From: Alphaproteobacteria bacterium
GTDB lineage: Bacteria > Pseudomonadota > Alphaproteobacteria > ATCC43930 > CGMCC-115725
NCBI GenBank assembly: GCA_028871055.1
Contig: JAGWON010000005.1
Span: 1 to 64,000, forward strand
Direction of reading: 5' to 3'
Length of the DNA stretch: 64,000 nucleotides
Shown one piece after another: positions 15,890 to 26,025 of the stretch; position 1 is the first letter of the stretch; the number at the start of each line of letters is the position of its first letter. A program made the position numbers and the translations under genes. The notes below the pieces were generated by a model. It saw only the letters and a program-made list of their open reading frames with translations, had not been told where the DNA came from and made no database searches.

Positions 15890-16768
15890 GTGGAAACCAC
15901 GATTGACGGACCCTTTGGCAAGGCCAGTCACGTCCTTTCGCTGCCCACCGACGACGTCGTTGTCAGTTATCGCCGGAAATGCGGTGCCGATGTCGCGCGC
16001 TGGTTCGGCGAGCTGCACGAGATCCATTTGTTCGAATGCAACGAAACCGGATACCGCTTCTGGCGCCCTGCCTCGATCGTCGGCGACGAGCAGTTCTACA
16101 AATACCTCGGCGGATTGAAGCGCGACTACTATCACGCCGAACGCTGGGAATATCCGTTCGTGAGGAGCCTGCTGGCGCAGTCGGACAGCGTGATCGAGGT
16201 CGGTTGCGGACGAGGATTCTTTCTCCGCGGCATCGAGGACCGCGTTGCCGAAGCGATAGGCGTCGAGTTCAATCGCGAGGCGATCGCTGCCAAGGCGACG
16301 CGCTTCGACGTTATCAACACGTCGATCGAGCGCGTCGCCGAGTCGAAATCCGAAAGCTTCAGCGTCGTCTGCAGTTTCCAGGTCCTCGAGCACGTCGTCG
16401 ATCCGCATTCCTTTCTCGCCGCCTGCGTGCGATGCCTGCGGCCAGGCGGCGTCCTGGCGTTGGCCACGCCCAACTACGGCTCGGCGATGCTCGCCAACCG
16501 CGAAGACGCCTTCGACCTTCCGCCTCATCATATGGGGCATTTTTCGGAGGCCGTTTACCGGCGCGTGGCGCCGCGCTACGGCCTCGACGTCGAGCGCATC
16601 CACGTCGAGAAGCGGTATTTCGAGCTGAACGACACTGTCACGGCGGCGACGCGCACGCGATTTCTCTATCGCGTGGCAAGGCGGCTTTCGAGCACGATGA
16701 TGAGCTTCGCCTATGGCGCGGCGCGGGAGCCGGGCAACAACATTCTTGCCATCCTGAGAAAGCGCTGA
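15890..16768 (+). CDS. Class I SAM-dependent methyltransferase with N-terminal recognition domain
   Basis: 292 residues from the GTG at 15890, preceded by GGAGG at 15876-15880. The first 90 residues (RKCGADVARWFGELHEIHLF, ETGYRFWRPASIVGDEQFYK) resemble the head of methyltransferases that act on NDP-sugars or lipid-linked glycans. The SAM site is VIEVGCGRGFFLRGIEDRV (about 103-121), followed by VCSFQVLEHVVDPHSFL and CLRPGGVLALATPNYG. It stands apart from the previous gene by 119 bp. The exact substrate is unknown. Confidence 0.8.
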   Translation: METTIDGPFGKASHVLSLPTDDVVVSYRRKCGADVARWFGELHEIHLFECNETGYRFWRPASIVGDEQFYKYLGGLKRDYYHAERWEYPFVRSLLAQSDSVIEVGCGRGFFLRGIEDRVAEAIGVEFNREAIAAKATRFDVINTSIERVAESKSESFSVVCSFQVLEHVVDPHSFLAACVRCLRPGGVLALATPNYGSAMLANREDAFDLPPHHMGHFSEAVYRRVAPRYGLDVERIHVEKRYFELNDTVTAATRTRFLYRVARRLSSTMMSFAYGAAREPGNNILAILRKR

Positions 16769-16830
16769 CCGTCGCGTCGGCGAGTGCGGCCGTCACACGC
16801 GATCGCTCAACCTTCCCGGCGGCCCCCCGC

Positions 16831-16956
16831 TTCGCCAAGAGGCTGAAAGGCCTCTAGAATCTCGCCTCCTACGAGTACATCCGCAAAATCTGGACAGAGA
16901 CGCCGGAACGCATCAGGCTGCATGCCCTCCATCACATGGTGGGACCGTACGTCTGG
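16831..16956 (+). pseudogene. Relic of an IS transposase C-terminus (IS481/IS3-like)
   Basis: In one frame the DNA reads FAKRLKGL, stop (TAG 16855-16857), then NLASYEYIRKIWTETPERI and LHALHHMVGPYVW. This matches the well-known C-terminal end of integrase-type transposases of the form LTPYEYICKIWTxEPERF...HH. An in-frame stop and missing upstream catalytic DDE region show a decayed fragment. It runs in frame into the following open frame, explaining the spurious extra N-terminus of the TupA-like gene. Confidence 0.65.
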
Positions 16957-17073
16957 AGCGCAGTAGCACCATTCAGCCAACTAGTAGAGTCTCGACGGGC
17001 TGACGCCGGTCGCGTTTGCGCCCCCACGCTACTTATGACCGAGAGCAATGCAGGACGCAGGTCAGAAATAACG

Positions 17074-17934
17074 ATGTATAGCTTGCTCAAAACAACTGCA
17101 AAGGAACTGGCGCCGGACCTTTACACTCTCCTGCGCATAATGTGGTCGTATAAAAAGAGCCTCGGTGTTTTTCCGAACCTTATTCACCCGAAAACCTTCA
17201 ATGAAAAAATACAATACAGAAAGCTGCACGACCGCAGACCGCTTCTGACGTTATTGGTCGATAAATACGGCGCCCGCGAGTACGTCGCGGGAAAAATCGG
17301 GGAACAGGCACTGCCGAAGTTGTTGTTCGTGACTGAAAATCCGTCTGATATTCCTTTCGGCGCTCTCCCGGACAAGTTTGTCGTAAAACCCACGCACGGC
17401 GCCGGATGGGTGTGCATCGTGACGAACAAGCAATCGGCTGACACCGCCGAAATCGTCCGAAAATGTAACTTCTGGATGAATCAGAACTACTATAACTGGA
17501 CCCGTGAATGGGCTTACAGGGACGTTAAGCCGCGTATTATCGTCGAGGAGTTCATCGGCGACGAAACCGGAGCGGTTCCGATCGATTACAAGCTCTTTGT
17601 CTTTGCGGGCAAAGTTGCATTTATCCAGGTTGATATCGGCCGGTTCAAAGATCTTCGACGGAATATTTACGACACAACATGGAACAGAATTGATGTGGTC
17701 TTGGATTATCCGAATTCTCCGGATGAAATTCCTCGACCGCCACACTTGGAAACGATGATCGGCTACGCTCAGGTGCTGGCCGAAGGTATCGATTTTGTCA
17801 GCGTCGATCTCTACGACACGAATGAAAAGGTCTATTTCGGCGAATTCACGCTGGCACCCGGACACGGCTTCGTGCGTTTTTGTCCGAAGAAATTCGATGA
17901 CTACCTCGGTAGCTTGTGGCGCATTTCTTTATGA
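17074..17934 (+). CDS. TupA-like ATP-grasp protein
   Basis: 286 residues. It resembles the TupA-like ATP-grasp family (named from teichuronopeptide synthesis), found in polysaccharide loci where it may ligate an amino acid or acidic group. Typical segments are HPKTFNEKIQYRKLHDRRP (about 31-49), LVDKYGAREYV, FVVKPTHGAGWVCIVT (about 104-119), IVEEFIGDETG and PIDYKLFVFAGKVAFIQVD, then FGEFTLAPGHGF. The ATG at 17074 (MYSLLKTT) starts the conserved part; upstream codons come from the transposase relic. Base composition is clearly less GC-rich than the neighbours, a sign of acquisition. Confidence 0.8.
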   Translation: MYSLLKTTAKELAPDLYTLLRIMWSYKKSLGVFPNLIHPKTFNEKIQYRKLHDRRPLLTLLVDKYGAREYVAGKIGEQALPKLLFVTENPSDIPFGALPDKFVVKPTHGAGWVCIVTNKQSADTAEIVRKCNFWMNQNYYNWTREWAYRDVKPRIIVEEFIGDETGAVPIDYKLFVFAGKVAFIQVDIGRFKDLRRNIYDTTWNRIDVVLDYPNSPDEIPRPPHLETMIGYAQVLAEGIDFVSVDLYDTNEKVYFGEFTLAPGHGFVRFCPKKFDDYLGSLWRISL

Positions 17935-18105
17935 GACTTTTTGCGCGAAATTCGCAGTAAGCGGCGCCAGACGATGTCGCCGCGGCGGGTGGTGTCGTGC
18001 TGATTGATCGCGCCTGTCGCTGCCTTCCTGCGAGGCCGGTAGCGCTTGCGCGGATGACCCTCGCTGCCGTGAACGCGCCGGCTTGGCGAAAACTTCAGAC
18101 AACCA

Positions 18106-19455
18106 TCACGCATTGGCGAGGCGCACGGCGGCGCCAGCGGCGGCGCGCCGCTGGCTCGCGGCCAAAGCCGTGCGATAGAGGGCGTGATAGCGGTCGGCGA
18201 CCACGGCAATGTCGAATTCGGCCTCGACCTTGGCCCGGGCGCGCAGCCCCAACGCGCTGCCGGCACGGACCTCCGCGAGACACCAGCCGATGCCGCGGGC
18301 GAGGTCGTCGGCACCGAACGGCTCGGCGAGGTAGCCGTCCACGCGGTGGTCGATGATGTCGCGCGGGCCGCCGCTGTCAAACGCGACTACCGGCGTGCCG
18401 CAGGCCATCGCCTCGATCACGGTCTTGCCGAACGCCTCCTGCAGCGACGGCATCACCGCGATGTCGGCGGCGGCATAGAGCCGCGCGAGGCGCCGGTCGT
18501 CGTCGATATAGCCGAGGTAGCGGGACTCGATACCGAGATCGGGGAGATCGCCGGGCTTGAGGTCGCCGAACACGACGAGCAGTACGTTCTCGCTCTCCGC
18601 CGTGTGGCGAAATTTCTCCAGGGCCGCGAGCAACTCCCGAAACCCCTTGCGCGGATCGCGGGTCGCGCGCATCGCGCCGTAGATGACGATCGGGCGGTCG
18701 GCGGGCAGACTGCAGAGCTCGCGCGCGCGTACCTTGTCGATCGGCTGGAAGCGGCCGAGATCGAGGCCGTTGGGAATCACCTCGATCGGCGCAGCGTGGA
18801 GCAGCGCGCTCGACCGCGCGCAATCCGCAAGCCAGTCGCTGATGGGGACCACCCACAGATCGACATCGGCCCAATGCCGGCGCTTGCGGTTCCAGATCAC
18901 GCGGCTGAGATCGCCTTCCTGGTCCGAATGCAGCTGCGGGCACGCGCCGCAACCGCGCTCATAGCGGTTGCAGCCGTCGGTGTAATGGCAGCCGCCGGTG
19001 AACGCCCACATGTCGCGCAGCGTCCACACCACGGGACAACGGAATTGGCGCAGCGCCTGGATTGGCAGAAAGCCGCCGCCGACCCAGTGAAGATGGACGA
19101 TGTCGGGGGCGAATCGCCTGGCCAAGGAGCCCATGCGGCTCGGCACCCAGCCGACGGTCCAGAAGGAAGCCATCGGCCCATGTCCGCCGTTGCGGCGCAG
19201 CGGCAGCAGGTCGAGCTTCATGCGGGCGACCGCCCAAAACCGCGCCAGCGAATTCGGCAGTGGCAGGATCGTCGTGTCGGCGCTGCGTTTGAAACCGACC
19301 ACCATCGTCGAATCGCAGCCGCGCTCGCGCAGTGCGCGATGCAGCCACAGCGCGCCGCGCGCCGCTCCGTCACTGCTGTCGAAGGTGCTGAGGTGAAGAA
19401 CCCTTAGGCGTCGCTCACCTCCAGTTCGGATGCCGAACCCCCCACTGTCGCGCAT
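18106..19455 (-). CDS. GT4 family glycosyltransferase (WcaC-like)
   Basis: 449 residues. The acceptor domain has RVLHLSTFDSSDGAARGALW (about 18-37) and WTLRDMWAFTGGCHYTDGC (about 144-162) followed by a cysteine cluster (CGACPQL), typical of the WcaC-like group. The donor domain has PIVIYGAMRATRDPRKGF, then MPSLQEAFGKTVIEAMACGT (about 339-358) with the E-x7-E catalytic motif. Stand-alone on the minus strand with a 350-bp upstream gap. Substrate unknown. Confidence 0.87.
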   Translation of the reverse strand: MRDSGGFGIRTGGERRLRVLHLSTFDSSDGAARGALWLHRALRERGCDSTMVVGFKRSADTTILPLPNSLARFWAVARMKLDLLPLRRNGGHGPMASFWTVGWVPSRMGSLARRFAPDIVHLHWVGGGFLPIQALRQFRCPVVWTLRDMWAFTGGCHYTDGCNRYERGCGACPQLHSDQEGDLSRVIWNRKRRHWADVDLWVVPISDWLADCARSSALLHAAPIEVIPNGLDLGRFQPIDKVRARELCSLPADRPIVIYGAMRATRDPRKGFRELLAALEKFRHTAESENVLLVVFGDLKPGDLPDLGIESRYLGYIDDDRRLARLYAAADIAVMPSLQEAFGKTVIEAMACGTPVVAFDSGGPRDIIDHRVDGYLAEPFGADDLARGIGWCLAEVRAGSALGLRARAKVEAEFDIAVVADRYHALYRTALAASQRRAAAGAAVRLANA

Positions 19456-19802
19456 CGCTGCTCTCCCGTCGCCGTGGTCACCGGATCGAAAGTATTTTTC
19501 CTGCTGGCCGACCCTGCCGATGACGATCGAAAGCGCGGCGCCATGCGCCTATTTTCGAAAAATCTCCGCTCAACGAGGCCGAAGAGGAGGAAAAGGAGGG
19601 AGGAGAAAGTAAAAAAGCCGATGAAGACCGGGAAACCAACTCCGTTCGATCGCGGAGCTTGCGCGGAGGGTCGGCTTGCCACTCAATCGTTACGCACACA
19701 CCCCGCTCCTCGCTGCGCCGCGCGCCCGACCGGACGTCCGCGGATCATCGGCCAATAGACGACTGGGAAATTATTGTGACCACCCGTGAACCGTCAGGGG
19801 TT
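19456..19802. other. Long intergenic region without a supported gene
   Basis: No convincing coding frame was found on either strand. It contains a 29-bp pure purine tract (19581-19609) followed by an A-run, and TTATTGTGACC near 19780. It is the upstream region of the minus-strand glycosyltransferase starting at 19455. Confidence 0.5.
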
Positions 19803-19820
19803 GTGATCAATCTGAGACGG
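19803..19820 (+). promoter_or_regulatory. Shared EPS motif, site 2 (GTGATCAA type)
   Basis: GTGATCAATCTGAGACGG on the plus strand; seen from the minus strand its TTGATCAC end points to the glycosyltransferase starting at 19455. It overlaps the stop codon of the next gene upstream (19807-19809), so it is the only site partly within a coding region. Confidence 0.4.
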
Positions 19821-21081
19821 CGCAATCCCGCGGCGCGTTTGCGCGACGCCTACGAGGGCTTCCGGAGCCAATAGGCGGCGTCGCCGCTGTCGGGACCTTT
19901 CGCCGGCCGGACGTCGACGACGCCGCGCCGTCACGGAGGATGGTGCAGAGCGCCGCCGCGTCCTCGTCGGCGACGAAGGCGCTGGCGGGCTGCGCCGCGA
20001 GCCGCCGCCGTCTCTGCAGATGCTCGGCGGCGGTCAGCGTCTCGAAGAAATGCGTGAGCGAGTCCTCGAGCGGCTCGCCGAAAGTCCAACCGACGCGCGT
20101 GCGCTCGATCATGTTGCCGAATTCGAAGCCGTGCACCGCAAGGCAAGGCACGCCGAACAGGCCGGCTTCGTAAAACCGGTTCGGCAGTAGCCAGCGCGAA
20201 TTGTCGTTGGTGTTTTCGAGATCCAACGCCCAGACGAAGTCGGCACCGCGGTACAGCGCCGCTAGCCCCTCGGGATTGGCGTATTCGCCGTCATACGCCA
20301 TGTTCGGCTGCTGCTCGAGCGCCGCACGGAACTGCGCCTCGCCCACCGTGGTGAAGATGCCGGCAAACCGGAACATCACCTTGTGCTGCAGGCGCCGGGC
20401 GAGACGCAGCATCAGCGCAAAGGTAGCCTCGCCGCGGATCAGGCCGAAATAGCCGACGACCCAGCGATCGTCGCCGTGCGGGCGCGGCAGTGCCAACGCG
20501 TCGCGCGGCGGCGCGCAAACGAGCGCCGAGCGATGCAGCTTGTTCTCGAGCAGGAACCATTCGCCGGCAAAACGCTGCCGCGCGGCGTAGAAGTTCCTGT
20601 AGAAGGCCGGCGACGACACCACCAGGACATGCACACCGCGCAGGCAGCGCCGCTCGATCCAGCGCAGCAACGTGCCGCGCCAGCCGGTTGCGACGAAAAG
20701 CGGCTGGATGTCGAGAACCTCGTAGCCGACGACGGCACGCCGATTGAAGAGCCGCCGCGCCAGGAGCGCGAGCGCAAGCTGGTCGACGTTGCGCGCATAG
20801 TACACGCGCGCGGCGCGCAGATGGTGCCGGTTGGCGAGCAGCCGCGGAACCGCGCCGAGCAGGGCGCGCAGCCGGTGCCAGTAGCGCGCGTCGCGCGTTG
20901 CGCCAAGCACGATATGCGGCCACTCCGGCCGATAGCCGGAATTGTAGCGGCCGCGGCGGAAGCCGAAGACGACGGGCGCGAAGCCGTTGTCGACGAATTC
21001 CTGGACGCGCTTGACGGTATTGGTTTCGGTGATGTCCGGCGTGAAAAAGATCAGAGTGCGGCTTTCGCCCGACTGCGCCAC
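19807..21081 (-). CDS. Glycosyltransferase (GT4-like, ExoL-type)
   Basis: 424 residues. It begins LIFFTPDITETNTVKRVQEF (about 10-29), like succinoglycan ExoL-type enzymes, with a Rossmann-like N-domain (YYARNVDQLALALLARRLF; VLVVSSPAFYRNFY) and a donor domain (WVVGYFGLIRGEATFALML; GADFVWALDLENTNDNSRWL; NRFYEAGLFGVPCLAVHG). The usual E-x7-E is weak, so it is a divergent GT-B enzyme. The last 30 residues are a basic, low-complexity tail. The start ATG at 21081 lacks a strong ribosome site. Confidence 0.75.
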   Translation of the reverse strand: MAQSGESRTLIFFTPDITETNTVKRVQEFVDNGFAPVVFGFRRGRYNSGYRPEWPHIVLGATRDARYWHRLRALLGAVPRLLANRHHLRAARVYYARNVDQLALALLARRLFNRRAVVGYEVLDIQPLFVATGWRGTLLRWIERRCLRGVHVLVVSSPAFYRNFYAARQRFAGEWFLLENKLHRSALVCAPPRDALALPRPHGDDRWVVGYFGLIRGEATFALMLRLARRLQHKVMFRFAGIFTTVGEAQFRAALEQQPNMAYDGEYANPEGLAALYRGADFVWALDLENTNDNSRWLLPNRFYEAGLFGVPCLAVHGFEFGNMIERTRVGWTFGEPLEDSLTHFFETLTAAEHLQRRRRLAAQPASAFVADEDAAALCTILRDGAASSTSGRRKVPTAATPPIGSGSPRRRRANAPRDCAVSD

Positions 21082-21199
21082 TGTTCCGGTCTCCGCGCTG
21101 GCTGATCCTAACCGGCGAAAAAATTATTGATCGCATCATGCTGGCGCTTATGTGACCATTTTGTGTTACGGCCGCCCGATAATTTCCGCGCTGTGCTCC

Positions 21200-21217
21200 G
21201 CGCCACACCTTGATCAC
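21200..21217 (-). promoter_or_regulatory. Shared EPS motif, site 3 (GTGATCAA type)
   Basis: On the minus strand it reads GTGATCAAGGTGTGGCGC, nearly the same as site 1. The plus-strand TTGATCAC end points to the glycosyltransferase starting at about 21225, so the motif lies at or just before its transcription start. Confidence 0.5.
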
Positions 21218-21224
21218 TGGCTGC

Positions 21225-22463
21225 ATGGCGGGCCCGGATGTTCCTCTCAGGCGCCGGTCCGGACCGGGGGTACGGAATAGCGGTCGCCACGTGTCAACGG
21301 TTCACCTTCATCCTGCCGAAGTCGTCCGCGTCACGCCGCCGCAGCGCCAGCTGCGCTTCGAGCGCGTCGCGATCTCGTGCGTCTTCGGCGATCCGTCGGA
21401 ACCGCGCACCTGGTCGGGCGCGCCCTTCAACCTGGCGGCGGCATTGCGGCGGCTCGGCATCGAAGTCGAAGCCATCCATCCCGCGCTCGGCCGCGCCCGC
21501 CGCGCGGCCTATGCCGCACGCTGGCTGCTCGACGGCTACGGTCGGCTGTCGACCAGCGAGCAGGTGCTGCGCGCAGCGCCGGCACGCGACCACCACGCCA
21601 TCATGGTGGCCGAGGCGACGGCGCGGCTCGGCCTGCGACACGTGCTCCATACCGGCACGCTCGACCTGCCCGCGTTCGACCTGCTGCCCGACATCCGGCA
21701 CTATCTCTATTGCGACCAGAGCTGGAACCTGTCCCTCCGGCACCGGCCCGACGCGGCGCAATACACGCCACGGGCGCTCGCCGAATACGAGCGGCTCGAG
21801 CGCGAATCGCTGGCGTCGGTGGCGCATGTCTTCACCTTCAGCGGACGGACGCGCGACGACATCGTCGAGCATTACGGCCTGCCGGCCGAGCGCGTCACCG
21901 TCGTCGGCTCGGGCATGGGCGGTATCGCGCCCTATCTCGGTCCCAAGGATTACCGGACGCCGCGGCTGCTGTTCGTCGCCAAGCATCTGTTCCGCGCCAA
22001 GGGCGGCCCGCTGCTGCTGCGGGCCTTCGCGCTGGCGCGGCGCAGCCGGCCGGACCTTTCGCTCACCATCGTCGGCGATGCGCGCAGCCGTGCCTACGTG
22101 CCACGCGATCCGCGGATCGTATTCTTCGCGCACGTGACGTGGGACGCGCTGCGCCGGCTCTATGCCGATGCGACGCTGCTGGCGCAGCCGATGATCAACG
22201 ACCCCTGGGGCCAGGTCTACCTCGAGGCGCTGGCCTCGCGGACGCCGGTTCTGGGCCTCAATCGCAACGGCCTGCCCGAGATCGTCGAGGGTGGTCGGCA
22301 CGGCTTCCTGGTCGACGAGGCGACGCCCGAAGCGGTCGCCGCCGGCATCCTCAGCGCGCTTTCCGATCCGGCGCGCCTCCAGCGCATGGGCGAGAGCGGC
22401 CAGCGCCATGTGATCACCACCTATTCGTGGGACCGCGTGGCCGAGCGGATCGCCTATCTCTGA
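21225..22463 (+). CDS. GT4 family glycosyltransferase
   Basis: About 412 residues. The conserved part begins [20 protein letters not shown]. The donor domain has [43 protein letters not shown], and [20 protein letters not shown] with the conserved glutamates. The N-terminus is uncertain: the first possible codon (TTG at 21210) lies inside the regulatory motif, so I take the ATG at 21225, but GTG at 21291 would still leave a full enzyme. It heads the gmd-fcl-flippase operon (20-bp gap to gmd), suggesting it may use GDP-fucose or GDP-mannose. Confidence 0.82.
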   Translation: MAGPDVPLRRRSGPGVRNSGRHVSTVHLHPAEVVRVTPPQRQLRFERVAISCVFGDPSEPRTWSGAPFNLAAALRRLGIEVEAIHPALGRARRAAYAARWLLDGYGRLSTSEQVLRAAPARDHHAIMVAEATARLGLRHVLHTGTLDLPAFDLLPDIRHYLYCDQSWNLSLRHRPDAAQYTPRALAEYERLERESLASVAHVFTFSGRTRDDIVEHYGLPAERVTVVGSGMGGIAPYLGPKDYRTPRLLFVAKHLFRAKGGPLLLRAFALARRSRPDLSLTIVGDARSRAYVPRDPRIVFFAHVTWDALRRLYADATLLAQPMINDPWGQVYLEALASRTPVLGLNRNGLPEIVEGGRHGFLVDEATPEAVAAGILSALSDPARLQRMGESGQRHVITTYSWDRVAERIAYL

Positions 22464-23537
22464 GCTCTGATCGAGGAGATCGAATGACCGACAAGATCGC
22501 GCTCATCACCGGCATAACCGGGCAGGACGGCGCCTACCTCGCCGAATTCCTGCTCAACCGCGGCTACGTCGTGCATGGCATCAAGCGCCGCGCCTCGCTG
22601 ATCAACACGCATCGCGTCGACCATCTCTACCGCGACCTGCACGAAGGCAATGGGCGCTTCGTCCTGCATTACGGCGACATGACCGATTCGCTCAACCTGC
22701 TCCGGCTGCTGGAGGAGATCCACCCGACCGAGATCTACAACCTCGCGGCGCAGAGCCACGTCCAGGTCAGCTTCGAGACGCCCGAGTACACCGCGAACAC
22801 CGACGCGCTCGGCACGCTCAGGCTGCTCGAGGCGATCCGCATCCTCAAGATGGCCGACCGCGTGCGCTTCTATCAGGCATCGACGTCGGAGCTCTTCGGC
22901 AAGGTGATGGAGACGCCGCAGCGCGAGCTGACGCCGTTCTATCCGCGCAGCCCCTATGCCGTGGCCAAGCTCTATGCGTATTGGATCACGGTGAACTATC
23001 GCGAGGCCTATGGTCTCCATGCCTCGAACGGCATCCTGTTCAACCACGAATCGCCGGTGCGCGGCGAAACATTCGTCACCCGCAAGATCACGCGCGCGGT
23101 CGCCGCGATCGAGGGCGGCCTGCAGCAGCGACTCTATCTCGGCAATATCGACGCCAAGCGCGACTGGGGCCACGCCCGCGACTATGTCGAGGGCATGTGG
23201 CTCATCCTCCAGCAGGAGCGGCCCGACGACTACGTGCTCGCCACTGGCGAGACCCATACCGTGCGCGAATTCGTCGAGCGCGCGTTCGGCTGCATCGGCC
23301 GGACCATCGTCTGGTCCGGAACGGGCGTCGACGAGCGCGGCCTGTGCACGCGCACCGGCGAGTGCCTGGTCGCGATCGATCCCCATTACTACCGCCCGAC
23401 CGAAGTGGACCTGCTGCTCGGTAATCCGGCAAAGGCGCACGAGCGTCTCGGCTGGCGTCACCGGACGAGCTTCGACCAGCTCGTCGCCGAGATGGTCGAG
23501 GCCGACCGCCGGGCGGTGCAACGCGGAGACGCCGAGC

Positions 23538-24501
<964 letters not shown>

Positions 24502-24515
<14 letters not shown>

Positions 24516-26025
24516 CGCCACCAAGGCGCTCGCCACCGATCACCTCCTCGCCGATATCCGCGGCCGCTCGGTGCGCGGCGGCGCCATCACCTTCGGCGCC
24601 CAGGCGGGCAAGGTCATCATCCAGCTCGCCAGCATCGTCGTGTTGGTGCGGATGCTGCCGCCGGGCGCGTTCGGATTGATCGCCATGGTCGCGGCGCTGT
24701 CGTCGGTGCTCGATTTCGTCAAGGAACTCGGCCTGTCGGCGGCGACCATCCGCAAGACCGACATCGACCACGCCCAGGTCTCGGCGCTGTTCTGGATCAA
24801 CGTCGCCGCCGGCGCGCTGATCGCAGCGCTCCTGTTCCTAGCGGCGCCGCTCATCGCCGATTTCTATCGTGTGCCGGCCGTGGCGTCGGTGACGCGCTGG
24901 CTCGCGCTGAGCTTCCTCATGAGCGGCCTGACAGTGCAGCACTGGGCGCTGTTGCGGCGCCAGATGCGCTTCACCGCGGCTATCTGCGTCGATATCGGCG
25001 GCGATCTCGCCGGCCTCGTCGTCGCCGTGGCGCTCGCGCTCGCCGGCGCCGGCTATTGGGCGCTGGTGGCGCAGCGCCTTACCGTCCCGGCGATCGCCCT
25101 GATCGGCAGCTGGTCGCTGTGCCGCTGGCGGCCCTCCTGGCCGCGATCGGCGGCGGGCGTGCGCGAGCTCTTCGCCTTCGGCGCTTCGGTAACCGGCGTC
25201 AACCTCGCCGGCGCTCTCAGCCGCAGCATCGACCAGGTCCTGATCGGCTGGGCGTGGGGCCCCGATGTGCTCGGCCTCTACGAGCGCGCCGTGAAGCTGC
25301 TGCTGACGCCGATCACCAACCTCGCCGTGCCGCTCTATGCCGTCGGCCTGCCGATGCTGAGCCGCATCGCGCACCAGGATGAACGTTATCGCCGCGCCTT
25401 CGGCGAACTGTTCGAGAACCTGGCGATGGCCATTCTGCCTTGCGCCGCGCTGTTGGCGGTGACGGCCGACTGGGTGGTCCATATCCTGTTCGGCGCGCGC
25501 TGGGAGGCCGCCGCGCCGCTGGTGGCGTGGTTTGCGGCCACCGCAGTCTTCCTGCCGCTGGTGCAGACCGTCGGCCTGCTCTATCTGAGCCAGAACCGGG
25601 GGCCGGAGATGCTGCGCGCCGGCCTCGTCGACCTGGCCCTGTGCGTGGCCGCGGTCGCCGCCGGCGTGCATTTCGGCGCCGTTGCGGTCGCCGCCGCGCT
25701 GGCGGTGGTCGGCATCGGCCTACGGATGCCGATCGGATTCTGGCTGGCGACGCGACGCGGCGCCGTCTGCTTCGGCGATTTGTGGCCGGCGCTGGTGCCG
25801 GCTGCGCTCGCGGCCCTGGCGACGGGCGGCGCGGCCGTGACGTTGCGCCGGTTCCTGTTGCCCGCCGCAACGCCGGCGCTGGCCGGCCTGATGCTGGCGA
25901 TCCTCGTGGCCGCAACCGCCGCGCTGGCGACCTACTTGGCGGTGCCGCGCTCGCGCCGCATGCTTCAGGGGCTTGGACGGCTAGCGCACGATTTGCGCCG
26001 ACGGCAACCCGCTCTCAAGGCTTAG
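24502..26025 (+). CDS. Second EPS flippase, MOP superfamily (Wzx type)
   Basis: 507 residues, polytopic. RGRSVRGGAITFGAQAGKVI, LPPGAFGLIAMVAAL and VKELGLSAATIRKTD match the flippase at 12118 segment by segment, so the two are paralogues. The TTG start at 24502 overlaps fcl by 14 bp; no better start is near. It ends tail to tail with the beta-helix gene (4-bp overlap). Two different flippases may serve two lipid-linked units or be partly redundant. Confidence 0.9.

Noticed and set aside
16147-16170. GGGAATAT inside the methyltransferase gene as a further ECF promoter
   Set aside because: No GTC at the 15-bp spacing, and it lies within coding sequence.
18184-19407. 407-codon plus-strand frame opposite the glycosyltransferase
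   Set aside because: Shadow frame without recognisable motifs opposite a full GT4 enzyme.
19474-19758. 94-codon plus-strand frame in the intergenic region
   Set aside because: Lys/Arg-rich low-complexity sequence from the purine tract, no ribosome site and no homology I can recognise.
21210-21224. TTG at 21210 as start of the glycosyltransferase
   Set aside because: It lies inside the conserved GTGATCAA-type motif and has no ribosome site.
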